From Phycisphaerae bacterium (GTDB lineage: Bacteria; Planctomycetota; Phycisphaerae; UBA1845), in contig JAJDDU010000106.1 in NCBI GenBank assembly GCA_029260155.1, positions 1 through 25,439 of the forward strand: a stretch of 25,439 nt of DNA. The letters run 5' to 3'. Of the stretch, positions 1 through 8,129 are shown piece after piece. The notes beneath the pieces were generated by a model. That model was given only the letters and a program-made list of their open reading frames with translations. It was not told the DNA's origin and made no database searches. The translations under genes were made by a program, and so were the position numbers. Each line of letters starts with the position of its first letter. Within the stretch, counting starts at the first letter, position 1.

Positions 1-385
1 ATGTGCCGGCGGGGATTCCGACGAGAAGATAACCGCATCTTCGGCATTGCGGGCAGCGCTCGTGGGCGCCGTCGTCGCCAAGTGCCTTGTCGATTTCGCC
101 GAACAACCGCTTGACGTTTTGCTCGTTTTTCCCCCAATCTGCGAACTGCGTTATCAGAACACACGAACTCGTAATGTCGACCAGGCTGCATCTATCGACG
201 GATGCGAGGACCACCGTCACTCGTTCTCCGAAGCTCCACAGGTTCAGTCGTGCGGTCAGCTTCACAAGATCGGGGCTGGATTCGGCGAGCTTCATGTGAA
301 GTTGGCTCGCCGCTTGTGCGACGAGCTCGGGGTGTATGTCGCCGCGTGCGTACTTTCTGGCTTCTCTGAAAGTGGCTGGACTCAT
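1..385 (-). CDS. Zinc-ribbon hypothetical protein, 3' end cut by window edge
   Basis: This frame stays open from an ATG at 385 to the left edge, giving at least 128 residues (MSPATFREARKYARGD...). The first 100 or so residues look soluble, mixed helix and strand, and I do not recognise them. Near residues 111-128 the protein reads CPQCRRCGYLLVGIPAGT, which resembles the C-x2-C / CGYxLxG zinc-ribbon signature that is very common in Planctomycetota proteins and normally continues into CPxCG. The second metal-binding pair would lie beyond the window. It follows the symporter gene on the same strand after a 98-base gap, so it may be read through from that operon. Function is unknown. The frame is incomplete and no strong ribosome site is visible, so the start is the best available guess. 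Confidence 0.6.
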   Translation of the reverse strand, partial: MSPATFREARKYARGDIHPELVAQAASQLHMKLAESSPDLVKLTARLNLWSFGERVTVVLASVDRCSLVDITSSCVLITQFADWGKNEQNVKRLFGEIDKALGDDGAHERCPQCRRCGYLLVGIPAGT

Positions 386-483
386 GTGTCTAAGGGTACA
401 CCAGCACGGCGCGCGCGGCCATTGCAGGCAGGTTCGAGTCCCCCACGGCCAATGCCACGGGCCGCCCGACGTCACCTACGTCT

Positions 484-1992
484 TCACCTAGCGTCGCGGC
501 GCGGCGGTGTTTGGAGCATGGAGAAAAGGACCACGAGGAACAGGTTGGCGCCGACGCAGATGACCAGCTGGATGCTGTTGAGGTGTGTGATGAATTCGGG
601 GGTAGTACCGTCGGGGTTGTTGAAGAGCTGCGTTAGCGGGGTCCAGAACTGTGTCATGAGGACGCCGACGATCATGCCGACGATGACGCCGGTGCGCGAT
701 GTTCTTTTCCACAGGCAGCCCATCACGATCGCTGGGCCCAGACCGGCCGCCAAGCCTCCCCATGCATCGAGCACGGTTTCAAACACTTCTTCGCTGGTCC
801 AGGCCATCGCTACGCCGCCGCAGCCGAGGGCGATGACAGCGGCGCGTGACAGCCAGACTGCGGTGCGGCCACTTGGCTTGCCGCCGAGGAGTTTTTGGTA
901 GATGTCGCGGACCACTGCGCCGACGGCGACGATGATCTGCGAATCGACGGTGCTCATCATGGCGGCGACGCCGGCGGACAGGACAATGGCTGCAAACGCT
1001 TCTGGCAGAAGCTCCAAGGCCAGCAACGGCATGACCTGGTTGGTGTCCTTGCCGGTGAGGTTCTGATCGAGGATGGCTCGGGCGGTCAGGCCGACGAACA
1101 TCGCACCGTATAGGGCGAAGAGTGACCAGACGACGGAGATGAGCGAGCTTTTGGCTATTCTTTTCGGATCCTTGATGGCCATGTAACGGGCGAGAATGTG
1201 TGGCTGGCCGGGGTAGCCAACGCCCCAGGCGAGTCCTGACAGGACGACCCCGACGAAGAACGATGTGCCGACGGTGCCCTTGTCGACTGCGAGAATCATG
1301 TCACTTCCCGCGTGCAAGACCATTGCCGACCAGAGCTCGTCCACTCCTCCGAGACGTACGACGGCTACGATGGGAAGCAAGACAACGGCTGACACCATGA
1401 GAATTGCCTGCACGAAGTCGGTCCAGCAGACGGCCATAAATCCGCCGAGGGCGGTGTAGCCTAGGATGATGACCATCCCGATGATCAGGCCTTGATGGTA
1501 GAAGTTGATGTACGATTCGCCCCAAGGTGCCCGGTTTGTGAATGCGGTTCTAAACACGTCGCCGGCTGCGTTGAACTGGGCGGAGATGTACACCACGTAG
1601 AAAATGAGGATGGTCGCGACGGAGACGATCCTGATGAGTCGGGTGCGATCGTTGAATCGTGATTCGAGAAAGTCCGGGACGGTCAGTGAATCGTGCTGGA
1701 TGGCGTATTTGTATAGCCGTGGAGCGAGGACCATCCAGTTGAACATGACGCCGAGGGAGCAGCCAATACAGGTCCAGACGATGCTGAATCCGCCTGCGTA
1801 GGCGGCGGCTGGCAGGCCGATGAGCAGCCATCCGCTGAAATCGCTGGCTTGGGCACTGAACGCAGCGACCCATGGGCCTAGTCGGCGTCCGCCGAGGACG
1901 AAGTCGCCGAGGTTCTTGTTGAAGCGGGAACAGTAGATGCCGATGGCGGCCATCCCGGCGAGGTAGATCGCAAAGACGATGGCGAGCGTCAT
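484..1992 (-). CDS. putP: Sodium/proline symporter (SSS family, PutP-like)
   Basis: The product is 502 residues, the usual length of PutP, with about 13 hydrophobic segments, and belongs to the sodium:solute symporter family at the inner membrane. The motif ASDFSGWLLIGLP at about residues 49-61 matches the first helix of PutP; D51 corresponds to the sodium-binding aspartate of that helix and S53/G54 follow it. Other family marks are GGFMAVCWTDFVQ, GYPGQPHILARYMA and MSTVDSQ in the ninth-helix region. I chose the ATG at 1992 because it starts directly with the first membrane helix and overlaps the stop of the small upstream gene by ATGA. An open frame extends upstream to 2205, but that stretch is not membrane-like and covers the promoter. 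A five-base hairpin (468-482) sits just after the stop but has no U-tract. Proline is the likely substrate because of the GQPH motif; other amino or organic acids are possible. Confidence 0.85.
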   Translation of the reverse strand: MTLAIVFAIYLAGMAAIGIYCSRFNKNLGDFVLGGRRLGPWVAAFSAQASDFSGWLLIGLPAAAYAGGFSIVWTCIGCSLGVMFNWMVLAPRLYKYAIQHDSLTVPDFLESRFNDRTRLIRIVSVATILIFYVVYISAQFNAAGDVFRTAFTNRAPWGESYINFYHQGLIIGMVIILGYTALGGFMAVCWTDFVQAILMVSAVVLLPIVAVVRLGGVDELWSAMVLHAGSDMILAVDKGTVGTSFFVGVVLSGLAWGVGYPGQPHILARYMAIKDPKRIAKSSLISVVWSLFALYGAMFVGLTARAILDQNLTGKDTNQVMPLLALELLPEAFAAIVLSAGVAAMMSTVDSQIIVAVGAVVRDIYQKLLGGKPSGRTAVWLSRAAVIALGCGGVAMAWTSEEVFETVLDAWGGLAAGLGPAIVMGCLWKRTSRTGVIVGMIVGVLMTQFWTPLTQLFNNPDGTTPEFITHLNSIQLVICVGANLFLVVLFSMLQTPPRRDAR

Positions 1993-2108
1993 CGGGATTT
2001 GTTCCAGTTCTTGAGGCTGTGGGCGATGGCGGCCACGAGCATGGCGACGACGGGCGCGATGAGCCAGAAGACTGTCGATGCGGGCAGTGTCGTGGAGAGC
2101 AACGTCAT
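1989..2108 (-). CDS. 39-residue single-helix membrane protein, probable symporter accessory subunit
   Basis: The frame starts at an ATG at 2108 and encodes 39 residues: a short polar start, a hydrophobic helix at about residues 12-29 (VFWLIAPVVAMLVAAIAHS), and a basic tail (LKNWNKSR). Its TGA stop overlaps the ATG of the putP-like gene (ATGA), which suggests translational coupling. The start lies about 40 bases downstream of a good predicted promoter. Small one-helix proteins encoded directly before SSS or related transporters are known as symporter small accessory proteins, and MetS beside MetP is a comparable case. The role here is inferred from position and topology only. A longer frame back to 2276 exists, but it runs into the preceding gene and is not membrane-like there. 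Confidence 0.6.
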   Translation of the reverse strand: MTLLSTTLPASTVFWLIAPVVAMLVAAIAHSLKNWNKSR

Positions 2109-2154
2109 GCGGTCTGTCCCAGCGATTGCGCGAACGCCCACCCGGGCAGGCAGG

Positions 2155-2183
2155 ATTATGCAGGGAGCGTGCGATGGAATCAA
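2155..2183 (-). promoter_or_regulatory. Sigma70-like promoter for the small-protein/symporter operon
   Basis: On the minus strand there is TTGATT (2183-2178), a 17-base spacer, and CATAAT (2160-2155), a five-of-six match to the -10 consensus. It lies in the gap between the 404-residue gene and the 39-residue gene, about 40 bases before the latter's ATG. The imperfect inverted repeat around GTTTCAAAC just upstream (about 2184-2200) could be an operator or the end signal of the upstream gene. Confidence 0.5.
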
Positions 2184-2208
2184 CCGCTGTTTCAAACGGT
2201 GCCACACG

Positions 2209-3423
2209 CTACTGTTTGTAGACCGCCAGTAGCTTCTCGATGATTCGGCGCGTCTTTTGGGGGGGCAGCTGTTCAAGGGCGGCGGGTAGGTCGCGGAGGA
2301 TGCGACGCGCTTCGTTCTCGTCGCCGCCTCCTGCGGCGAGTTTGTGTATTCGATGGGCGTGGTAGAGTCCCAGCGTGCCCTCGGCGAAGAGGACCATGGC
2401 GGCTGGGATGGGCGCGATCTCCATCAGGGTTGCCAAGAGAATGTTGGCCATCGCCTTTGCGTAGGGGTGGTCCTCGTGCTTGGCGAGCGCTACGTCGCGG
2501 GCCACTTCGTCGATGCGGTGGTCGTTGGGCACGGCAGGGGATTCGATGCGTTGCCACGCTTTGTGTACGAGCGTGCGATGGTCGCGGACTGGGCGCGGGG
2601 TTTGAACTTGGTCGTCCTCGATGTTGGCTAGGTTTCCGACGTGCCGGTATTTGTAGCGGGAGGGGTCGTCACCGAGGCCATGATACCGGGCCACCAGTTC
2701 GTTGGTTCTAGCGTCGGCTTCGTAAAATCCGCAGACGAACTCGGTGTCGTAGGCGGGGCGGTTCATCGTCACGCATGGCATCACAATGAACAGCGTGGGT
2801 GTGGTGGGGCGGTGATCCTGGATCTCGAGCATCGCGTTGCGGGCTTGCAGTCGGGCGCTTGCTACGGCAGCGAACAAACTGCGGAGGTTGGGGTCGACTT
2901 GCTTTGGGTCGCGGAGGATGGCGGCGCGGTCGAGGTGTTCTGAAGAGAAGGCGTCGCGCAGCGCTGCGACGAACGGTTGATGGCCACCTTCCAGCATCGC
3001 GTGCAATGCTCCGCAAGCGTTTGATTCACAGCGATAGCGGTCCATGAGTCCGTATCGTGGCCCGGAAGGCGCGTCCTTGACTGCGACATGAGCGTTGATC
3101 TTGATGACGAGGCACTTAAAGGACGCTTCGGTTTCGTGCGCGGCGTAATGTTGTTCGGCGATGGCTACTGCGCCCCACTCGTGGCGGCCGCCGAGGTTCG
3201 ACGTGTGAAACGGCGCCTTGCTCCAGAACTTGAGGTTTGGGAGCATCTCGTCGACGAACTTTCGGCGGAAGGCGTCGATGCACTCCAGTTCGGCTTCGTC
3301 CGAGCAGGTAACGTGCAAGGCGCCGACGACCGGTGCGTTGAGTTTTCGCACGCAGTCCTTGAGCGTTCGACACACATGGTCCAGGTCGTGTTCGGTACCG
3401 ATCAGTTCTTGAAGCGCATTCAT
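2209..3423 (-). CDS. Hypothetical protein, 404 aa, with a C-terminal hydrophobic hairpin
   Basis: I do not recognise this protein. It starts MNALQELIGTEHDLDHVC. The first 200 residues are mixed helix and strand with eight scattered cysteines (for example C18, C24, C40, C48, C104, C132, C137). A second block at about 205-275 includes LFIVMPCVTMNRPAYDTEFV and an acidic stretch. Residues about 325-354 are strongly hydrophobic with a central PIP turn, so they may be a re-entrant or two-helix membrane element. The last 40 residues form a charged helix (RRILRDLP...RRIIEKLLAVYK). No signal peptide is visible. The gene starts 12 bases after the stop of the AsmA-like gene, so the two are probably co-transcribed, which hints at an envelope-related role. 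The ribosome site before the ATG at 3423 is weak (GGG nine bases upstream). Confidence 0.75.
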   Translation of the reverse strand: MNALQELIGTEHDLDHVCRTLKDCVRKLNAPVVGALHVTCSDEAELECIDAFRRKFVDEMLPNLKFWSKAPFHTSNLGGRHEWGAVAIAEQHYAAHETEASFKCLVIKINAHVAVKDAPSGPRYGLMDRYRCESNACGALHAMLEGGHQPFVAALRDAFSSEHLDRAAILRDPKQVDPNLRSLFAAVASARLQARNAMLEIQDHRPTTPTLFIVMPCVTMNRPAYDTEFVCGFYEADARTNELVARYHGLGDDPSRYKYRHVGNLANIEDDQVQTPRPVRDHRTLVHKAWQRIESPAVPNDHRIDEVARDVALAKHEDHPYAKAMANILLATLMEIAPIPAAMVLFAEGTLGLYHAHRIHKLAAGGGDENEARRILRDLPAALEQLPPQKTRRIIEKLLAVYKQ

Positions 3424-3435
3424 GATGTGCCCGTG

Positions 3436-4995
3436 TTAGTCGCGCAGATCCGCCGCGAACGGTTTGACTGAGACCTCCGGTTTGGCGATTGGTCCTTGGA
3501 CTCGGTACGTGATGATCTTGTCGGTCAGTTTTCCGAACAGCGCGCCGGCTTTTCCGAGCATGGATTGCACTTTCTCCAGCGGGCCTGCGTTGACTTCGAG
3601 ATCGAGTTGTCCCGCGAAATCGATGCCTCCTCGAACGCGCGCAGCCAAGTACCCGGAAACCAGCTTTCCCTCGGTGATGTGGATGCCGCCTGGCTGGAAC
3701 TTGAACGTGAAGTCTGCGTGGTCCTTGGCTGAAGCTTTTTTCTTCTTGTCGCCTCCGCCCACGAGGCGGAGGAGGTCGTTCATGCCGGGCAGCATGACGA
3801 GGCGGCCATCCTCGATATTGATCGTTCCTCCGCCGTCGACTGCGTTTGGCCAACTCATGAGATCGGCGCCGAGGCGGCCTTTTGATCTGACGGTGCCTGC
3901 GTAACTCGGCGGTTTGCCCGCGAGCTCCCGGATGGTTCGCTCGATCTTGATTTCGTTCACGTTCCAGGTCAAATCCATCGGATGGACGTTGGAAAGGGCT
4001 GTTGTTGCGTCGACTTCGAGCTTGCCGCCGAGCAATCGTGCGTCGAGATCTATGTTGAATGAGGAATCGGCCAAGACGCCGCTCAGCGTGACGCTTTCCA
4101 CGGGCAGTACGTTTTCACCGATGGCGACGCGGGCGTCTTCTAGGGACACGTTGAGATTCATCGTCCCCTTCTGCCACTGTTTCAGCGGGATCGCCGACTG
4201 CATCTGGATCGCGAGGTCGCCCCGCACTTCGTGGTTGCGCAGCGCGGTTTGGATTTGTGGCGGAAACACCTCGTACTGCCCCTCGTCGAGCTTGATGGAG
4301 AGCGTAAGCCTCTCGATGTCCAGCTGCGACGTGTCGAGGTTTATGCGGGCATCGATCTCGGTGTCGAAAACGGGCGCTCGACTAAGTTTGCCGTCGAAGT
4401 TGTACCAGCCGGGGTCGCCGGGGTCGGGGATCGTGTCAAGCTTCGTGGTGATTCCGCTCAGGACCATGGGTGCGGTTCCGTCAGCGGCGTCGTATACCAT
4501 CTGCCCGTTGCGAATCTCGACGTGTCGCAGCACGAGCACCTCGCTGAGGCGGCGATCGCGTTGGACGGAATCTGGGTCTGCTACGGCTTGCGAACGCACG
4601 AATCCGCTCCATCCGACAAAGCCGCCACCCTCTGCACGCACGAAGTTGAGACGTGGGGCGTCGAGTTCGATGCGTTTGATTTGGATGGGCGTTCCCGGTC
4701 GAGGCGGCTCTGCCAACTGAAGGAGCAATCGATCGGCGGCCACCATCTCCTGGCTGCCGGAAGACAGTGTCATGCCTGTGACAATAACGGTGCCGGGTGC
4801 TTGGTAGTCGAGGGTTGCGAAATCAGCCGTCGTGGTCGTGTAGCTCTCCAGGATGCCGACGAGCTGCGTTCCGATCCACTGCTCGATGGCTGTTGTTCCC
4901 GTGCGCCCGGTGATCACAACGATTCCAGTGATCGCGCTGACGAGCAGGACCGCCGCCGAAGCCGCAAGATATGTCAGTTTCTGTCGTCGCGTCAT
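3436..4995 (-). CDS. AsmA-like membrane-anchored protein
   Basis: About 519 residues with one N-terminal membrane helix (residues about 7-31) followed by a long, strand-rich periplasmic region. The C-terminal third contains the typical AsmA/YhdP-type pattern: DGRLVMLPGMNDLLRL, then FTFKFQPGGIHITEGKL, then VRGGIDFAGQLDLEVNAGPL, then TYRVQGPIAKPEVSVKP. AsmA-like proteins are bridge-type or membrane-assembly proteins in the envelope of diderm bacteria and are implicated in lipid transport and outer-membrane assembly. I chose the ATG at 4995 because AGAGG lies seven bases before it; the ATG at 5001 (two residues longer) has that site almost touching the codon. An open frame reaches 5130, but it lacks a better site and would place residues ahead of the membrane helix. 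The gene is divergent from the M16 peptidase and runs into the 404-residue gene. Confidence 0.75.
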   Translation of the reverse strand: MTRRQKLTYLAASAAVLLVSAITGIVVITGRTGTTAIEQWIGTQLVGILESYTTTTADFATLDYQAPGTVIVTGMTLSSGSQEMVAADRLLLQLAEPPRPGTPIQIKRIELDAPRLNFVRAEGGGFVGWSGFVRSQAVADPDSVQRDRRLSEVLVLRHVEIRNGQMVYDAADGTAPMVLSGITTKLDTIPDPGDPGWYNFDGKLSRAPVFDTEIDARINLDTSQLDIERLTLSIKLDEGQYEVFPPQIQTALRNHEVRGDLAIQMQSAIPLKQWQKGTMNLNVSLEDARVAIGENVLPVESVTLSGVLADSSFNIDLDARLLGGKLEVDATTALSNVHPMDLTWNVNEIKIERTIRELAGKPPSYAGTVRSKGRLGADLMSWPNAVDGGGTINIEDGRLVMLPGMNDLLRLVGGGDKKKKASAKDHADFTFKFQPGGIHITEGKLVSGYLAARVRGGIDFAGQLDLEVNAGPLEKVQSMLGKAGALFGKLTDKIITYRVQGPIAKPEVSVKPFAADLRD

Positions 4996-5052
4996 TCTCA
5001 TGCCTCTTCTCGTGTTGACGTCAGCAGTAAGGATGGTGGAATGTCGAGTTTT

Positions 5053-5085
5053 TGCAAGTCCGCTTGCAGCATTGTACCGTGGTAC
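5053..5085. promoter_or_regulatory. Two inverted repeats in the divergent promoter region
   Basis: The 158-base gap between the divergent AsmA-like and M16 genes holds TGCAAG-tccg-CTTGCA (5053-5068) and GTACC-gt-GGTAC (5074-5085). On the plus strand TTGCAG (5064-5069), 17 bases and TGTGAT (5087-5092) form a weak promoter whose spacer contains the second repeat. On the minus strand TACAAT (5076-5071) is a good -10 without a clear -35. The repeats are placed like operators that could control both genes, but no known regulator motif is recognisable. Confidence 0.3.
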
Positions 5086-5153
5086 GTGTGATGGCTGGGG
5101 CGTTTTCCCGGCTGCGGCGAGCAGGAGCACTTAGTTCTTCCGAGGTGTAAACC

Positions 5154-8015
5154 ATGATGAAAAGAGAGAAGTCGACGTTTCTGACGGTCCTGTTCGCAGT
5201 CTGCGCGATCGCTACGCAGCCTGTGTGGTCGAAGCCGCTGCCCAGCGATTCGCGGGTGCTGAGCGGCAAGTGCGACAACGGTGCGAAGTGGTTTTATCGT
5301 CAGCACGATAATCCGCCGGGCAAGATGGCCTTGATGATCCATATCGATACCGGATCGCTTAACGAAACGGATGCGCAGAAAGGCTTGGCGCACTTTATGG
5401 AGCACCTGTGCTTCAACGGCACTGAGAACTTCCCGCCGGGGAAGCTGATTCCGTACTTCGAGAGCATCGGCATGGAGTTCGGCGCGGACCTCAACGCGTT
5501 TACGAGTTTCGATCAGACGGCGTACATGTTGTTCACGCCGGACACTGAGAACGAGCAGATCGATCGAGCCTTGATGGTGCTCAGTGATTATGCGTTTCGA
5601 GCGAGCTTGGTGATCGAAGAGATCGACAAGGAGCGCGGCGTTATTCTGGAAGAGTCGCGCAGGGGCAAGGGTGCGTCGCAGCGTGTACGCGATAAGTTGT
5701 GGCCTGAGTTGTTTGCAGGGTCCCGGTTTGCCGAGCGACTTCCGATCGGAGACGAGGACGTCATCGCGAACGCGCCGCGCAAGGAGTTCGTGGATTACTA
5801 CCGCACGTGGTATCGGCCTGAGAACACGACGATTGTCATGGTCGGTGACGCGGAGCCGGAGCGAATGGTCCCGCTCATGAAGAAGTGGTTCGGTAAGTAC
5901 AAAGCCGAAGTTCCGTCGCGATCGCAAGAGAGTGCGGATTTCAAGACGTTCACCAAGCAGCGAGCAATCGTGGTGACCGATCCCGAGTTGTCGAGTTGCT
6001 CGGTGGACATGCTGAACATTCGAGCGGGGAGGCCTGCCACTGTGACGTACGAGCAGGCGAGGGTGGAACTCGTCGAGCACATCGGCAGCTGGATCATGGG
6101 GCGTCGCTACGACGAAATGGTCAACAAGGGCAATGCGAGTTTCCGTGGTGCCCGCGCGAGCGTGTTCGATTTCTTCAACGAAGCGATGCTCGTCAACGGT
6201 TCCGCCTCTGGTGAGCCCGAAGACTGGGCCAAGATGCTTGAGGAGCTGGTCGTTGAGGTCAGCCGGGCACGGGAGCATGGTTTCACGGAGCGGGAGATGG
6301 AGCTCGCCAAGACGCAAATCATGTCATCTTCTGAGCGCGCAGTGAAGACTGAACCGACGCGCAATGCTCGGAGGTTGATCCGGGGGATCGTCGGGGCGGT
6401 CAACAACGAAGTGCCACTCTCCTCGGCTCAACAGGATTTGGACGTGCTGACCCAGTTGTTGCCGGGCATTGAACTCGGAGAAGTTAATGCGGCGTTTGCC
6501 GAACACTTCTCGCCGGGCACTTTCGCCTATGTCGTGGAGACTCCTGACAAGTCGGGCAGCGTGATCCCGACGCGCGATGAAGTCCTTGCGGCGGCACGCG
6601 CTGCGTGGGCGCGCAAGACCAAGCCCCCAGCCACATTGGACGCGCCGACGGAACTGTTGGCGAAAGCGCCGAAGGCTGGGGAGGTCGTGGGGTTGCACCT
6701 GGATTCGGACCTCAAGATCACCAGCGCTTGGCTGGGCAACGGCGTGCGTGTGCACCATCGGTACATGGACTACAAAGAGGATTCCATCCAGGTAAGCATT
6801 TCGTTGGCGGGGGGGGCTATCGAGGAGACAGCCGCCAATGTGGGGATCACGCAGGTCGCTGCACTGGCGATCAACGAAGCGGCTACGAGTCGTCTCACAT
6901 CGACGAACGTGCGTGACATCATGACCGGTAAGAAGATCTCTGTTCGCGGTGGCGGCGGGGGGGATTCGTTTACGATCAGGGTGAGCGGGTCGCCAGACGA
7001 TCTTGAAACCGGTTTTCAACTGGCTCATGCTTTGCTGATCGACGGGAAGATCGAGGAATCCGCGTTTAAGAACTGGCGACTGAGCACGCTTCAGCGGATC
7101 GACATGATGCAGAAGATGCCGCAGTTCAAAGCGTTCGAGTCCATGCAGGACCTGCTGACAGGCGGCGATCCGAGGCGACCTTTCTTGACCAAGGCGAACG
7201 TCGAAGCGCTCTCGTTGGACGAAGCGCAGCGCTGGTTTGACCGGCTGCGCCGGGAAGCGCCGATCGAGGTTGCAGTCGTGGGCCACATGGAATTGGATCG
7301 CGTCATGCCGCTGGTCGAAAAGTACATCGGGTCGCTGCCGAAGCGCAACCGATCCGCGTCGCACCTCGACAAACTGCGGAAGCTCGCGCGTCCGACGGGC
7401 CCGTTGGCGAGCGACGTTCGCGTCGATACGGTGACACCCAAGGGTATGGCGATCGCCGGTTTCATCGGCTGTGAAGGGCGTAACACCGTGGACAATCAGC
7501 GATTGCAAGTGGCGTCGAAAGTCCTGACCAGCCGAGCGGTCAAACGCCTTCGTGAGGAGCTGTCGATCGTCTACTCGATCCGGTGTGGCAGTTCGCCGTC
7601 GTGGATCTACGAAGATGCGGGCAGATTCTCATCCGGCGCGCCCTGCGATCCCGCCAACGCGCCGCAAGTCGTCGATGAGGTACACAAGCTGTTTGCGGAC
7701 TTCCGCGACAGTGGGTGCACCGACGAGGAGTTGGACAACGCCAAGAAGCAGATCGCCAACAACCTTGATACGTCGATGCTAGAGCCGAACTATTGGTTCG
7801 GCGTCTTGCAGCATCACGACTTGCACGGCCGCGATCTGAAAGTCGAGAAGGGCAAGAAGGCTGCGTACGCACGCATCACCAAGGAGCAGGTACACAAGAC
7901 CTTCAAGAAGTACTACATGCCGACGCGCGAGTTCCGCGTGACGGCCGTCCCCGCCGAAACGGCCACCCCCGATCACGCACCGAAGACGGAGACTGCGACA
8001 ACGCCCTCGTCGTAG
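5154..8015 (+). CDS. Secreted M16 zinc metallopeptidase (PqqL/insulinase family)
   Basis: The product is 953 residues, close to the usual two-half length of PqqL-type M16 peptidases. Residues 1-26 form a signal peptide (basic start, hydrophobic core LTVLFAVCAIA, cleavage near WS-K27). The inverted zinc motif HFMEH is complete at H80, E83 and H84, and the distal ligand is in ERGVILEE (E167 by alignment with the ERDVIIRE motif of processing peptidases). The first M16 and M16_C domains fill roughly residues 35-480, and the second, catalytically inactive half fills about 520-930, with the RLREELSIVYSIR motif at about 792-804. It degrades peptides in a clamshell chamber, here in the periplasm or outside the cell. 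GAGGTG six bases before the ATG fixes the start. The gene converges on the reprolysin gene across a shared terminator. Confidence 0.9.
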   Translation: MMKREKSTFLTVLFAVCAIATQPVWSKPLPSDSRVLSGKCDNGAKWFYRQHDNPPGKMALMIHIDTGSLNETDAQKGLAHFMEHLCFNGTENFPPGKLIPYFESIGMEFGADLNAFTSFDQTAYMLFTPDTENEQIDRALMVLSDYAFRASLVIEEIDKERGVILEESRRGKGASQRVRDKLWPELFAGSRFAERLPIGDEDVIANAPRKEFVDYYRTWYRPENTTIVMVGDAEPERMVPLMKKWFGKYKAEVPSRSQESADFKTFTKQRAIVVTDPELSSCSVDMLNIRAGRPATVTYEQARVELVEHIGSWIMGRRYDEMVNKGNASFRGARASVFDFFNEAMLVNGSASGEPEDWAKMLEELVVEVSRAREHGFTEREMELAKTQIMSSSERAVKTEPTRNARRLIRGIVGAVNNEVPLSSAQQDLDVLTQLLPGIELGEVNAAFAEHFSPGTFAYVVETPDKSGSVIPTRDEVLAAARAAWARKTKPPATLDAPTELLAKAPKAGEVVGLHLDSDLKITSAWLGNGVRVHHRYMDYKEDSIQVSISLAGGAIEETAANVGITQVAALAINEAATSRLTSTNVRDIMTGKKISVRGGGGGDSFTIRVSGSPDDLETGFQLAHALLIDGKIEESAFKNWRLSTLQRIDMMQKMPQFKAFESMQDLLTGGDPRRPFLTKANVEALSLDEAQRWFDRLRREAPIEVAVVGHMELDRVMPLVEKYIGSLPKRNRSASHLDKLRKLARPTGPLASDVRVDTVTPKGMAIAGFIGCEGRNTVDNQRLQVASKVLTSRAVKRLREELSIVYSIRCGSSPSWIYEDAGRFSSGAPCDPANAPQVVDEVHKLFADFRDSGCTDEELDNAKKQIANNLDTSMLEPNYWFGVLQHHDLHGRDLKVEKGKKAAYARITKEQVHKTFKKYYMPTREFRVTAVPAETATPDHAPKTETATTPSS

Positions 8016-8129
8016 GGAAAGTCGAAAGCAGAAATCAGAAAGTCGAAAGAGAATAAGAAAAGAGAGTCGAAAGCTGCCTGGGCTTTCGACTCTCTTCATT
8101 TTTCGACTTTCGACTTTCGACTTTCAGTC
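8016..8129. repeat. TCGAAAG-type interspersed repeat between convergent genes
   Basis: The gap is built almost entirely from the heptamer TCGAAAG: three copies on the plus strand in the left half and a run of CTTTCGA copies in the right half, with AGAAATCAGAAA-type filler. The halves are inverted relative to each other. A related, non-inverted tract lies inside the start of the reprolysin gene. Translated, such tracts give the ESRKSKVE-like low-complexity runs seen in planctomycetal genomes. Confidence 0.8.
8061..8095. terminator. Bidirectional intrinsic terminator
   Basis: A perfect 14-bp stem (AGAGAGTCGAAAGC / GCTTTCGACTCTCT) encloses a seven-base loop TGCCTGG. On the plus strand it is followed by TCATTTTTCG, a U-rich stretch; on the minus strand it is followed by CTTTTCTTATTCTCTTTC, also U-rich. 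It lies 45 bases after the M16 stop and 34 bases after the reprolysin stop, so it can end both convergent transcripts. Confidence 0.75.

Noticed and set aside
427..453. tRNA-like 3' end (GGTTCGAGTCCC followed by CACGGCCA)
   Set aside because: The T-loop string is striking, but the T-stem pairs poorly and there is no D-arm, anticodon arm or matching acceptor strand upstream. It may be chance or a worn remnant, and I see no integrated element beside it.
47..901. Long plus-strand open frame over the left-edge gene and the symporter 3' end
   Set aside because: It is antisense to two well-supported minus-strand genes and its translation has no recognisable protein character.
6324..7508. 394-codon minus-strand frame inside the M16 gene
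   Set aside because: It is a shadow of the high-GC M16 coding sequence, which has full domain support on the plus strand.
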